Origin: Blastobasis lacticolella
Lineage: Eukaryota; Arthropoda; Insecta; Lepidoptera; Blastobasidae
Assembly: GCA_905147135.1 (NCBI GenBank)
Contig: LR990044.1
Coordinates: 18,173,622-18,237,621 of the forward strand
DNA: 64,000 nt
Direction: 5' to 3'
The position numbers and the translations under genes were made by a program. This document shows, piece after piece, positions 48,734 to 57,580 of the stretch (its first letter is position 1; the number at the start of each line of letters is the position of its first letter). The notes under the pieces were generated by a model. It did not search any database, was not told the origin of the DNA, and saw nothing but the letters and a program-made list of their open reading frames with translations.

Positions 48734-48770
48734 AACTGAAAATTTTTGTACTCAGAGTGGCATATTTATA
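48734..48770 (-). promoter_or_regulatory. Core promoter of PTP-A
   Basis: On the minus strand a TATAAATA box (48770-48763) is followed 33 bases downstream by TCAGTT (48739-48734), an arthropod initiator. The predicted start lies about 60 bases before the ATG. Confidence 0.6.
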
Positions 48771-48799
48771 GTCCTGTTTCAGCATTAATATTAACTTTT

Positions 48800-49500
48800 T
48801 CCTCCCAGTATCGATAATCTAACCAATATGACGCACGATGTTCCAGTCTTTTGAATTTAATACTTATTTCATCATCATTAAAAATTAATTTTAACAATCG
48901 AAACTCCCCTGTGGTTAATTAACAAGCCTATCAGCGAGTATAATGTTATCATGAACTTTTTTTCTTTGAATGTTCCTAACAATGGTATTGTTAAATTTAG
49001 GTATAATTAAAAATCCTGTATATGGACTTTAAATAACTAAAGCGTCGATATGACGCATCACGTTTCAGTACATGAAATTAAATTTTTTTTTTGTTATTTT
49101 ACCCTATTAATTTTCAAGTAATACTTCCTATACAGTAAGTGAATCGCCATAATGGAGTAAACTTTAAGTAATCAAAAGATCAATATAATAAGAATTGCAT
49201 CATGAATTATACCATAACTTTGTTCCCGGCTGTACAAACAACATTAATATTTATCTATTAGTTTTATTAATTGATAATTTGACTCAATTAAAATTTATTT
49301 GAATGCATAGAAAAATTCTTTTTCAAGTTACACCAAAAAAGTATAACTTTTTACTTGCTTACACAAGTACACACATGATTTGTAAACAATATGAAGTAAT
49401 TAGATTAGCAACGAACTATATGGAGGACACGTGAATTCCGAGCGCGACGACATTGAACCTACGGGAAAACCGGCGATGGAAGTTATTTTTATTTATAGAT
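48800..49500. other. Divergent intergenic region between PTP-A and the ankyrin gene
   Basis: AT-rich, no open frame. It may hold upstream control sites for both genes, but no motif is identified. Confidence 0.5.
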
Positions 49501-49518
49501 TTGATTATATCAGCTGGC

Positions 49519-49553
49519 TATATAAGAGTCTTCCAGTAGGATGTAGTATCATT
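49519..49553 (+). promoter_or_regulatory. Core promoter of viral-ankyrin gene
   Basis: TATATAAG (49519-49526) is followed by the initiator TCATT (49549-49553), with 32 bases from TATA start to the initiator A. The ATG is 43 bases farther on. Confidence 0.65.
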
Positions 49554-49593
49554 GAAATTCGGGACGTCAAGAAGTAACCAAGCTCTCTAAAAA

Positions 49594-50067
49594 ATGTCTT
49601 CGCGCAAACTTAACAACATTTTTGGCCAAGTAAAGTCTGAAAGAAATAATACTATGTTCCATTTGATTGCTGAAGCAGACCTTGATAATATTTTGGATCG
49701 CATTTGGAACGCGACCCGTCGAAACGAACTGGAGCCAATACTGAAAATAAAGAATGACGACGGGGACACGTGTCTACATAGTGCCGCTAAGATCCTAAGA
49801 GAATCTCGAGCAGAAAGAATAATTGCTCAACTACTCGACATGGGAGCGGATTTGGACGCGCAAGATGGCACAGGAGACACTGTTTTGCACATAGCAGTAA
49901 AACGAGAGGACTACGTGCTCATCGACTGGCTGGTTTTAATGCGTGCTGATATGAATATAAAAAACAACAGTGGACTAACGGCGTATGAAGTGGCAGAACA
50001 AAACAATAATTACAAAATGATGAAAATGTTTTCGAGTGAAAAAGAAAAACAAAATCCGAGTGTTTAG
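49594..50067 (+). CDS. Viral-ankyrin (I-kappa-B-like) protein
   Basis: A 157-residue intronless frame from ATG 49594. Ankyrin repeats occupy about residues 50-145: GDTCLHSAAKI, a repeat consensus GADLDAQDGTGDTVLHIAVK, and MNIKNNSGLTAYEVAEQ. The N-terminal part (MFHLIAEADLDNILDRI) is like the first degenerate repeat of bracovirus ankyrins. Known family members are 150-170 residues, resemble the ankyrin part of I-kappa-B, lack its phosphorylation and degradation segments, and are thought to hold NF-kappa-B/Relish factors inactive in the parasitised host. No regulatory N-terminus or PEST tail is seen here either. It lies divergent from PTP-A and 534 bases before the next PTP frame in the same direction. 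The frame is intact. A host ankyrin gene is less likely because of the size, lack of introns and neighbours. Confidence 0.88.
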   Translation: MSSRKLNNIFGQVKSERNNTMFHLIAEADLDNILDRIWNATRRNELEPILKIKNDDGDTCLHSAAKILRESRAERIIAQLLDMGADLDAQDGTGDTVLHIAVKREDYVLIDWLVLMRADMNIKNNSGLTAYEVAEQNNNYKMMKMFSSEKEKQNPSV

Positions 50068-50355
50068 TGAACAAGCTTAGGTCCATCAGCTTATTGTAAT
50101 TTTTAGGGTGTTTAAACATAATTTTGAAGCTATTAATTATATCGTATTGATTAGTATTAGGTAATAAGTTTTATGGATAATTTGATTTTATGAGCCGCAG
50201 GTTTGAAGTGTTTTATTAAATGGGTGAATTTTAAGTCAAGGTAATTTTATTACAAATTAGCAACAGGTTCCCTTACGACTAGTTTGGTCTATACTATTAC
50301 AATATTGTAGTTAAGAGTAATATTATCATTGCCATTAGAATGTAGGTATAATTTA

Positions 50356-50513
50356 ATTAAAGTTTACATTATCTTAACTCAAGTCTGTTACTTAGAAATT
50401 CGTATCTACTGCGAAAAGTGTCTTTATAAACAAACAAATTTTATGGTTATGTCATTGATAATGTGGACTTGGGGCTTACAATAGATATAAAGAATGAGTT
50501 ATCACTTAATTCC
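50356..50513 (+). repeat. Direct repeat, left copy (PTP duplication)
   Basis: It repeats at 51636-51793 with a few differences. The spacing of 1,280 bases covers exactly one PTP gene, so it marks the borders of a tandem duplication. Confidence 0.9.
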
Positions 50514-50577
50514 ATGTAATAGACTTATCAGCAGACGTTCGTGACCCGGGAGTGTCATCCATTGACTCGTCATTTAA

Positions 50578-50583
50578 TATAAG
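50578..50583 (+). promoter_or_regulatory. Possible TATA box of PTP-B
   Basis: TATAAG, 80 bases before the chosen ATG. No good initiator stands at the expected distance, so this is weaker than the two other promoters. Confidence 0.4.
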
Positions 50584-50657
50584 CGCCAGTTGATAGATAC
50601 TTGTATAGTCTTCTTCGGGACCTCATTACGTACAGTCGCATTGTCAAAAAATTAAAA

Positions 50658-51614
50658 ATGTACTTAAATATCGAAGTAAATGACCAAAAAGTAGCTGCAG
50701 TGAGTGAGGACGAATTTAGAAGCAGAAGAAATCAACCCAATTATTTAGAAGTTGTCGGGTCGGAGCATAATTACATCACGTCACAGCCGCTCATTGGATC
50801 GTTTGAGCACTTTTCAAAGCCAGAAAATCAAGACAAAAATCGTTACTTCGACGTCGCCTGCTGGGACGAATCTCGGGTGACAATTACGCCTAAAGAAGGT
50901 AATACTGATTACATCCATGCTAATTATGTTGATCACTATGGAAGACCCAAGAAGTTTGTGGCGACTCAGGGACCTCTGAAAAAAACAGTTAATCAATTTT
51001 GGCAGATGGTCTGGGAGCAGAATTCTCCAATTATTGTCATGCTAACAGGATTCCAGGATAATGGGAATGAAAAATGTGCGCAATACTGGGCTACTTCTCG
51101 TGACAAACAAGATATTTTTAAAACCAATGATTTTTCAATCAGAACATTATTAGAGATCAAGGACAATTCAGGATACATTAGGTCACTATTTGAAGTTTAT
51201 AATTCTACCACCGATGAAACAAGAGTGACACTACATTATCGGTACGTAGATTGGCCAGAGCATGGAACACCTCCCAACAGTAAATCATTTTTAAACTTTA
51301 TTAGAGATATAAATACGCAATATCAAAACGCTTTGAACAAAGCAGTGAGTGGGCCAGCACCTGGACCTATTATTGTTCACTGTAGTGCTGGGGTCGGAAG
51401 AACAGGAACTTTTTGCGCTATAGATTCTTGTATCTATCAACTAGCAAGAACCAAAAAAGTCTCAGTACCCAAAATTGTAATGCAGATACGCGAACAGCGG
51501 CATTTAAGTGTTTTAACTGAAGAACAATATAAATATATTTACACTGTTCTGCATGACTTATTGCAGTTATTTGAAATTTATCCTATGATAAGGGAACTCT
51601 TTTGTGTGCCTTGA
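50658..51614 (+). CDS. Bracovirus-type protein tyrosine phosphatase with canonical signature loop (PTP-B)
   Basis: A 318-residue intronless frame from ATG 50658. The frame is open farther upstream to 50601, but only from a non-ATG codon, and the possible TATA box at 50578 would place transcription start close to there, so 50658 is preferred. It shows KNRYFDV, DYIHANYV, ATQGPL, NQFWQMVWEQ, CAQYW, the loop VDWPEHGTP and the signature VHCSAGVGRTGTF (Cys about 242). The signature loop is canonical. The general acid position is Glu instead of Asp (WPE); the Q loop is LTEEQYKY. It could be active or act as a substrate trap. It has no signal peptide or membrane segment and so is probably cytosolic. 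It is the source of the duplicated fragment just downstream. Confidence 0.92.
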   Translation: MYLNIEVNDQKVAAVSEDEFRSRRNQPNYLEVVGSEHNYITSQPLIGSFEHFSKPENQDKNRYFDVACWDESRVTITPKEGNTDYIHANYVDHYGRPKKFVATQGPLKKTVNQFWQMVWEQNSPIIVMLTGFQDNGNEKCAQYWATSRDKQDIFKTNDFSIRTLLEIKDNSGYIRSLFEVYNSTTDETRVTLHYRYVDWPEHGTPPNSKSFLNFIRDINTQYQNALNKAVSGPAPGPIIVHCSAGVGRTGTFCAIDSCIYQLARTKKVSVPKIVMQIREQRHLSVLTEEQYKYIYTVLHDLLQLFEIYPMIRELFCVP

Positions 51615-51635
51615 CTGATGTACACATTTGTTTTG

Positions 51636-51793
51636 ATTAAAGTTTACATGATCTTAACTCAAGTCTGTTTCTCAGAAATTCGTATCTACTGCGAAAAGTG
51701 TCTTTATAAACAAACAAATTTTATGGTTATGTCATTGATAATGTGGACTTGGGGCTTACAATAGATATAAAGAATGAGTTATCACTTAATTCC
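51636..51793 (+). repeat. Direct repeat, right copy (PTP duplication)
   Basis: Partner of 50356-50513. It is followed by a small repeated 'cacttaattc' slip and then by a deletion that removes the promoter and most of the third PTP. Confidence 0.9.
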
Positions 51794-51819
51794 ACTTAAT
51801 TCCATGAAATGCACCCACT

Positions 51820-52072
51820 GGACCTGTTATTGTTCACTGCAGTGCTGGGATTGGAAGAAGTGGGACGTTTTGTGCTATAAACTCATGTGTAACTCAATTA
51901 GCAAGGACCGAGAAACTTTCAGTGCCCGAAACTGTGATACAAATACGAGAACAAAGACGCTCAAGTGTTTTCGCTGTAGAACAATATGTATTTATTTATA
52001 CTGTGCTTCATGAGTTTTTGCGGCTATTTTGACATGTATTCTGAAGTGAGACAACTCTTTTGTGACCCTTGA
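51820..52072 (+). pseudogene. Third PTP gene, C-terminal remnant (PTP-C)
   Basis: The frame from 51820 reads the signature IVHCSAGIGRSGTFCAI and the helices after it, closely matching the last third of PTP-B, with a stop at 52030-52032. The match continues in another frame to 52072, so one base has been lost. No start, promoter or N-terminal two-thirds remain. The direct repeat before it shows that it arose by tandem duplication of PTP-B followed by an internal deletion. Confidence 0.88.
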
Positions 52073-52461
52073 CTGATGTATTGTGCACATTTGTACTAAT
52101 TATGAGCCAATATTCTACACAGAAACAATATATAATCGTTATTAGAATGTATGTCGTAATTGATTAAAACTTTTGAAGGAATTGTCACTGTGATTTTCGC
52201 GAAATAAAACTACGCGCATACCCCTCGTTTTGTTTTTTTTTTCTTCTAATTATCAGCCTAGCAATCAAATGAAAAGAATACTCATATGGTATTGTCATTC
52301 TAGAGCAAAAATAGACCAAAGATGACCTACATTATAATCTTTTCATTGTTAAACCGATCTTAGTCCCAGATATGGGTCATATAAAAGGAAAATTGTGTGC
52401 CAGTTTTCAGTACTCCATTTTCGTCTGTCACAACTTAACTCCTGTAATGTTTCTTAAAAAA

Positions 52462-52827
52462 ATGGATTCTGCAACTATTTTAAATATTTTTAAAAAAATG
52501 CCATCAGCTGGCACTAATGTATTCCATGAGATTGTTACCGAAGGCTCTCTTGTATTTTTGGAACGAGTCAGTCGGTTTATAATGCCCTCAAACAGGTTTC
52601 TCCTGCAAGAACGAAACTGCAGTGGACAGGAATGTGTCCATATCGTTGCCTACCTTCATACAGGGCAACTTGCAATAGATCTGATGGAAAAACTTTTGAG
52701 TTTGGGCGCTAATATCAACGCCAAGAATCGAACTGGCAATTCGGTTCTTCATCAGGCTGTTGTTAGTAAAAACTACGACCTTGTTAAGTGGGAAGGACTT
52801 ATTAAGCCTTCTCGGCCTCATGGCTAA
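52462..52827 (+). pseudogene. Second viral-ankyrin gene, truncated
   Basis: The frame is open from 52372; ATG 52462 is the likely original start by comparison with the intact gene. Residues with family character include TNVFHEIVTEGSL, CVHIVAYLHTGQLAIDLMEK and GANINAKNRTGNSVLHQAVV. Ankyrin similarity ends near 52788 at KNYDLVKW. The reading frame then enters the U2-like repeat and stops at 52827 after 12 foreign residues. The last ankyrin repeat is missing. A shortened protein could still be made, but loss of function is more likely. Confidence 0.8.
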
Positions 52828-53143
52828 GATCAAAGTGTATATAGACTTTGATCTTACAAACTTCAATCTATTAATTAAATTTCGTAAATAATTAAATATA
52901 ATTTATTTAATGCCGTAAGATGGACGGCGGAGAATGAGGTTCATCTAATAAGATTGCAAGTTCAATGATTTTCATGCTTGCAATCTTTGATTACTTGGTT
53001 TGGAGCCTAGGCAACTGCGGGAGTAAGCGGGAAGGACTTATTAAGCCTTCTCGGCCTCATGGCTAAGATCAAAGTGTATATAGACTTTGATCTTACAAAC
53101 TTCAATCTATTAATTAAATTTCGTAAATAATTAAATATAATTT
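52785..53143 (+). repeat. U2 snRNA-derived repeat, 1.5 tandem units
   Basis: A 120-base sequence occurs at 52785-52904 and 53024-53143, 239 bases apart. Bases 52808-52839 (ctTCTCGGCCTcATGGCTAAG and on to GATCAAAGTGTA) match the first part of U2 snRNA, including the branch-site-proximal stem-loop I area. The RNA would form a 12-bp perfect hairpin (52825-52836 with 52845-52856). The second unit ends in a T tract. It has no Sm site or later U2 parts, so it is not a U2 gene. Confidence 0.75.
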
Positions 53144-53144
53144 T

Positions 53145-54050
53145 TTTTTTGTTAACGTCGATAAGTGGGACCTGTGAAAACTTTTATAAGCCTGAAAATT
53201 TGTACGTAAAAAATACAAATCCGCTCATTATTTCATCACTCAATATCAAAAATTTATTCAATACACATACGAGAGATCACTGTTGAAAGAATTATAATTT
53301 TGAGTTCAAATACTCTAGGTAAGGACTATCAGTCATTAGTCATAATTTCCGTGAGCACTAAGCTCAAATGTAATACCGACTTTAGAAAACTATAGCAGGA
53401 AAAAGACTCAAAAACTTATAAATAGTTCGATTCAAAAGATCATTTTTGAGCTACTGACTGGAGACAAAAGAGATAAGATTTGACCTAAGTCTGATCCTGG
53501 CGAGGGAAAACCCCAATTGTTAAATAATGGGAAGATAAAAATTTTACTAAGAGGCAAATATCTTGAAGAAGAGAACATAAAAAACATCACATTTTAAGTG
53601 TTTTGAGCGTGCTGATTAACACAAAATTTTACAGTTAAAAAAACCATTTTTTTTTATTTACAAATTTTTTTTGGTTTGGAATTTATAATTCGACATCAAA
53701 ATCATCCCTGTTCACGTCTCATGACTCACAGCGCGAATGCGAGCGGCCGCGCGCGCAGGAACACTAAAGGTGCGGTGTGCTTAAACGTGCGTCCGGCCCG
53801 ACCGCCTCGCTCGTGAACCTTCCCAACCCAAGAGGGCCAAAACAGCTCATAAAACAATTTAATTTAAAAAAATTAATGTACATACCATGTTGCGTACATT
53901 ATTGTAGAATAGCTTCAGTGGTTGGGATCTTCCTTTTAAGTATAAAATACCTGTAGCAGGAAGCCCCGCTTTTCCATTGAATGCAAGTAGATACATGTTT
54001 AAATTAATATTTTTTAGGTAAGTATAAGATAATGAAGGTAACAAAACAAA
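53145..54050. other. No gene seen; possible right border of viral insertion
   Basis: AT-rich to 53690, then a GC-rich stretch (53735-53850), then AT-rich again. No convincing open frame or recognised repeat. Confidence 0.45.
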
Positions 54051-54054
54051 AAGA

Positions 54055-54420
54055 AAGTAAGTTTTTAAGTATTGGATGTGTATGTATTTGTATGTGCGTG
54101 TGTGCGCGTGTGTGTGTGTATGTGTTCTGCGAGTAAATGTGTAGATGACTAGCTTATTACTTGCATTAAAGCCTCCACTTAATTATATTTCAGAGTTAAC
54201 AACCACTCTTTAAATGTGCCTCCTTAGTAAGGCCGTCCTTATGTTGGTATGCCGTATATGTAAGGAGTCCTTACATATACGGCATACCAACATAGTGACG
54301 AAATCTGCAATTCACTGTATCATGAGCCCCTCCACACGCTGAACACGCTCCTTGAGGGTACCGGCTGGCGACTGGCGCTGAACTGGCCGATCCGCGCGGC
54401 CACGGGCCCGCGTAAATCAA
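54055..54420 (+). repeat. Dispersed repeat with GT-rich start and large hairpin
   Basis: A TGTGTG-type stretch (54070-54125) leads into a sequence with phrases I associate with repeated lepidopteran DNA, followed by the palindrome at 54240-54294 and a GC-rich end (54360-54415). The boundaries are not certain. Confidence 0.4.
54240..54294. repeat. 55-bp near-perfect palindrome
   Basis: Arms 54240-54266 and 54268-54294 are exact reverse complements around a single G at 54267. The pairing core is GGTATGCCGTATATGTAAGG. Confidence 0.95.
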
Positions 54421-54794
54421 AACTATAATGTTATACTAACTTATGAAATCTAACACAACATGTAATTAATCTTGTTTTTCGTTGAAAGTTGAAATCATGC
54501 CAAAATAATATCTTCCGCTTTACGGTTTTAATAGTTTTATTCAATGTGAACGTTTTTAGAATCATACGTTTCGTTAAAGGTTCCTTCCCACAGGCACGGT
54601 GGGGCGGGCGGAACCAAACGCACCTGGAGGCAGACCGCCATTCATTCAATTTTTACATGATTGACTAGCTCTGGACTACTTTTTATACTTTCCCTTTCAT
54701 TTCCTATACAATATCTACATATTTGTAATGCATGCAATGCAAATGCATTCAGTTCCCGCGGGAATTTGTTAAAATCTTTTCTAAGCGGCTTCTC

Positions 54795-55120
54795 TATTTC
54801 GCTAAGGGGTAAGGTAGTGGTAGGGGTAGGGTAAGGATAGGGGTAGGGTAAGGGTAGGTGTAGGGTAGGGTACGGGCACGGTAGGGGTAGGGTAGTTTTG
54901 GGGGTAGCTGACTATTACATGCAGGCTGGGCCCTGCGTTATACTCGTGAACGGGTGCTGGCTTGGTGGTTTGGCTTACTCTTGCTGTTAAATTAGTTAAG
55001 TAGTTTACGTGTCACTGTGCATTTCCTTCCTACTTTCCTACCCCTTCCTTTTTAATGATAAAATATATTCAATGTCCTAATCAATAAATAAGTTTTGAGT
55101 TTGAGTTGAGTTTGAGCTCA
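54795..55120 (+). repeat. TAGGG-rich minisatellite and repeat tail
   Basis: Irregular GGTAGGG/GGGTAAGG units (54806-54900) are followed by a body ending near 55115 in TTTGAG repeats after AATAAATAAG. The same family appears inverted at 56775-57375. Confidence 0.7.
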
Positions 55121-55159
55121 CACCCACAGGACATGCATAGAAGTCTAGGAGAGGTGGAG

Positions 55160-55440
55160 TCACTCCAAATAGGCGACTCTGGCGGGTAAACTGACTATAT
55201 TATGCACTTGTATTACTTGTTGAGAGGTACTACAGAGGTCATCGAGCATTTTGCATAAGTCCTCCTGGGTTTCAACCATGCCTACGATATCATCAGCAAA
55301 TGTACGGTGTGTGAGGTACTCGCCGTTAATATTGAGCTTGATTTTAGGGTCACATGAGTTCCCGTTATTTAGCCCAAACTTTACAGATACCCACGAGACA
55401 TGACAGTCGATTTCACTAGACTCGTGCAAAACGGATCCGA
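55160..55440 (-). pseudogene. RTE-like LINE RT scrap with FADD box
   Basis: The minus strand reads LNINGEYLTHRTFADDIVGM and VETQEDLCKMLDDL, the catalytic RT block. It is cut on both sides and has an internal frame change near 55340. Confidence 0.75.
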
Positions 55441-55752
55441 TATAAATAGGATTACCTACCTACCGGACCTACTCAAATTATTTTTTTCTATAGTTAGCTT
55501 GTTTTTACCTTTTCAGTTTTCACTAGCAGTCGGGGTTTTTAGTGTCTGCAGTAATTTTTTCTAAGTTGAAGTAATATTCTCATCTTAATATTCACTCACG
55601 TTATGTAATAAGTATGAGAAAAGGTAAGAAAAGGAGTGATGGAAAACTTTTGTTTGAAATAGCTGATGTGCTCGCGCATGACGTGTTGGTCGAGGATGCC
55701 TGCTATCAGACAGTGTCCTGTCCGCGTTTGTTTAAAATATCATAAACTACTA

Positions 55753-56003
55753 GAGCTCGTCTAATTTAAAATGACGCGCCCCACTATCGCATTAACGCAC
55801 ACAAGCAAGTTTAAAATATGGACGCAATACATATACAAATGCCGTTGTAATTGGTCATTCAGTTGCCGGTAAGATTCAAACGTCGGAGCACGCGCCGTTC
55901 ATTGGCTCCCACACAGATGAAGTGTCGTTATTAATATTTGCACTCACACATCGAAATCAACTAACTAAGTAGTGGGGCGCGTCATCTTAGACTAGACGAG
56001 CTC
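55753..56003. mobile_element. MITE with ~35-bp inverted ends and TA flanks
   Basis: The ends GAGCTCGTCTAATTTAAAAT and its imperfect complement (including GACGCGCCCCACTA) enclose 251 bases; both sides are flanked by TA (55751-55752 and 56004-56005), as for Tc1/mariner-type MITEs. Confidence 0.75.
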
Positions 56004-56058
56004 TACCTACTGATTATCTTAACGCGTCGCCCCCGCGCCCGCAGATCGCCCCTGCATT

Positions 56059-56209
56059 AGAGCAAATCAAAGTGGAATGTATTACTCATAGAATAAGATC
56101 CATTTTTGTATCTGAGATTTTTGAAAAGCTGAGCGACGCGTGACTTTATATAAGTGATACAAAAATGGACCTTATTCTATGAACAATACATTCCAATTTG
56201 ATTTGCTCT
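56059..56209. repeat. Foldback with 53-bp arms
   Basis: Arms 56059-56111 and 56157-56209 pair with a few mismatches around a 45-base loop; the ends are AGAGCAAATC and GATTTGCTCT. Confidence 0.85.
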
Positions 56210-56774
56210 CACGCTTTTTGTTTCTGAATTCAGTTACTGAATTTAGGAACGTGTAATAAGCGCATTAGACTGAAATAATGAAAACATATGACAATTTGGA
56301 AATGAGTCTTTCACTGTAAAAAGTTTGTTTAAATATACAGGGTTTTTAATATCTATGCTCAGTCTCTACTTTCAGTAGCCAATCAATAGTGTCCGCTTGA
56401 GTACACACGTGGTTTTTGTAGAATTCGTTATTCTCTGTGCATTTCAGGTTTTGTTTCTTATTAATGATAATTGAAGTATAAAGTGATTGAAGAATGCTAT
56501 AAAAATAACCTGTGTGGACCTGCGGGATTGCAAGAAAATCCCTTCAACCTACACTATCATTACATACTTCCTAGATATTGTTATATTGTGAGAACACTAC
56601 GAGGTTGCCTGAATTTGTTAATTAAACTAAGAATATTTACTCAGTCGTGTGGTGTCCAGCAGAGTAGAATAGCACCAACCCCTTACACTCGTGAGTGTCA
56701 TACGAGGCGACTAATGTTTTCGAGGCAAAAGATCTAGTCTCCGAAGGCTGAAAAATGGGCATCAGCATTTATCA
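56210..56774. other. No gene seen
   Basis: An open stretch of 88 codons at 56471-56737 is not recognised. Its end (CCTTACACTCGTGAGTGTCA, then 'cgaggcgacta') resembles the tail of a dispersed repeat rather than a gene. Confidence 0.4.
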
Positions 56775-57480
56775 TTGTTCAAATCAAATCAAATCAAATC
56801 AAAATTTCTTTATTGATTAGGACATTAAATATCTCTTTCAATCGTCAAAACGGAGGGGGGTTGGAAAGTAGGAAGGAAACACACAGTGACACGCTGACCG
56901 CCCTATGGCCGTAGATAACGTATCCCTCGCCAACCACGACCGAACCATGCTCGACAATGCCAGGCAGAGCCGGAACGCTATATTATATTATATAGGTATG
57001 TCTAGTGTAATTAAGAAAAACCACCTAAAACTACAGCAAGAGTAAGCCAGTCCACCAAGGCAGCACCCGTTCACGAGTATAACGCAGGGCCCAGCCATCG
57101 TCCAATTCAACCATATTTGAGGGAAAAGAGCGACCCGGCCCCCACGCCACCGCCAGACAGACTTTTAAGTGAGCGTGCATCACACATGCTGTATGTGGTA
57201 GGTAGTCGCTATCACCCTACTCTATCCTATCCCTTCCCTATCGCTACCTTACCCCTAGCCTATCCTAACATTGCCTTAACCCTGACCCTACCACTATCTT
57301 ACCCCTACCCAACCCTTACCGCTATCTTACTCCTACCCTACCCTACCCTACCCCTACTCTAACTACTACCCTACCCCAGCGCAGACAGGAGACACCATGT
57401 GTGGGAGAGGAAGGAAAAATTAACGCCGCTTCCAAGGTGGTTCTCCGTGGGGGAAAGAAACGGCAAGAAACCCACAGAGC
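56775..57480 (-). repeat. Inverted partner of the TAGGG-rich repeat
   Basis: CAAAT repeats (56777-56805) and 'tttctttattgattaggaca' begin the minus-oriented body; CCCTA-rich units at about 57210-57375 mirror 54806-54900. Sequence between about 57010 and 57110 is complementary to 54915-55010. Confidence 0.7.
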
Positions 57481-57580
57481 CTACGTTAATTCTTTTTTTT
57501 TTTCAAACATGTCTTATGTACTAATACATTATTTGTCCTATATACTATCTTAAAAGTAAATACCTGTATAGAACAGCAGT

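Noticed and set aside
50601..50657. Longer N-terminus for PTP-B
   Set aside because: The extension begins with a non-ATG codon and lies at or before the expected transcription start; the first ATG is at 50658.
51774..52013. 79-codon open frame over the third PTP remnant
   Set aside because: It is in a different frame from the PTP similarity, which starts at 51820.
52806..52860. A functional U2 snRNA gene
   Set aside because: Only about the first 30 bases resemble U2; there is no Sm site, no later stem-loops and no proximal snRNA promoter element.
57210..57375. Interstitial telomere array
   Set aside because: Insect telomeres are usually TTAGG; these CCCTA-type units are irregular and belong to a dispersed repeat with an inverted partner at 54.8 kb.
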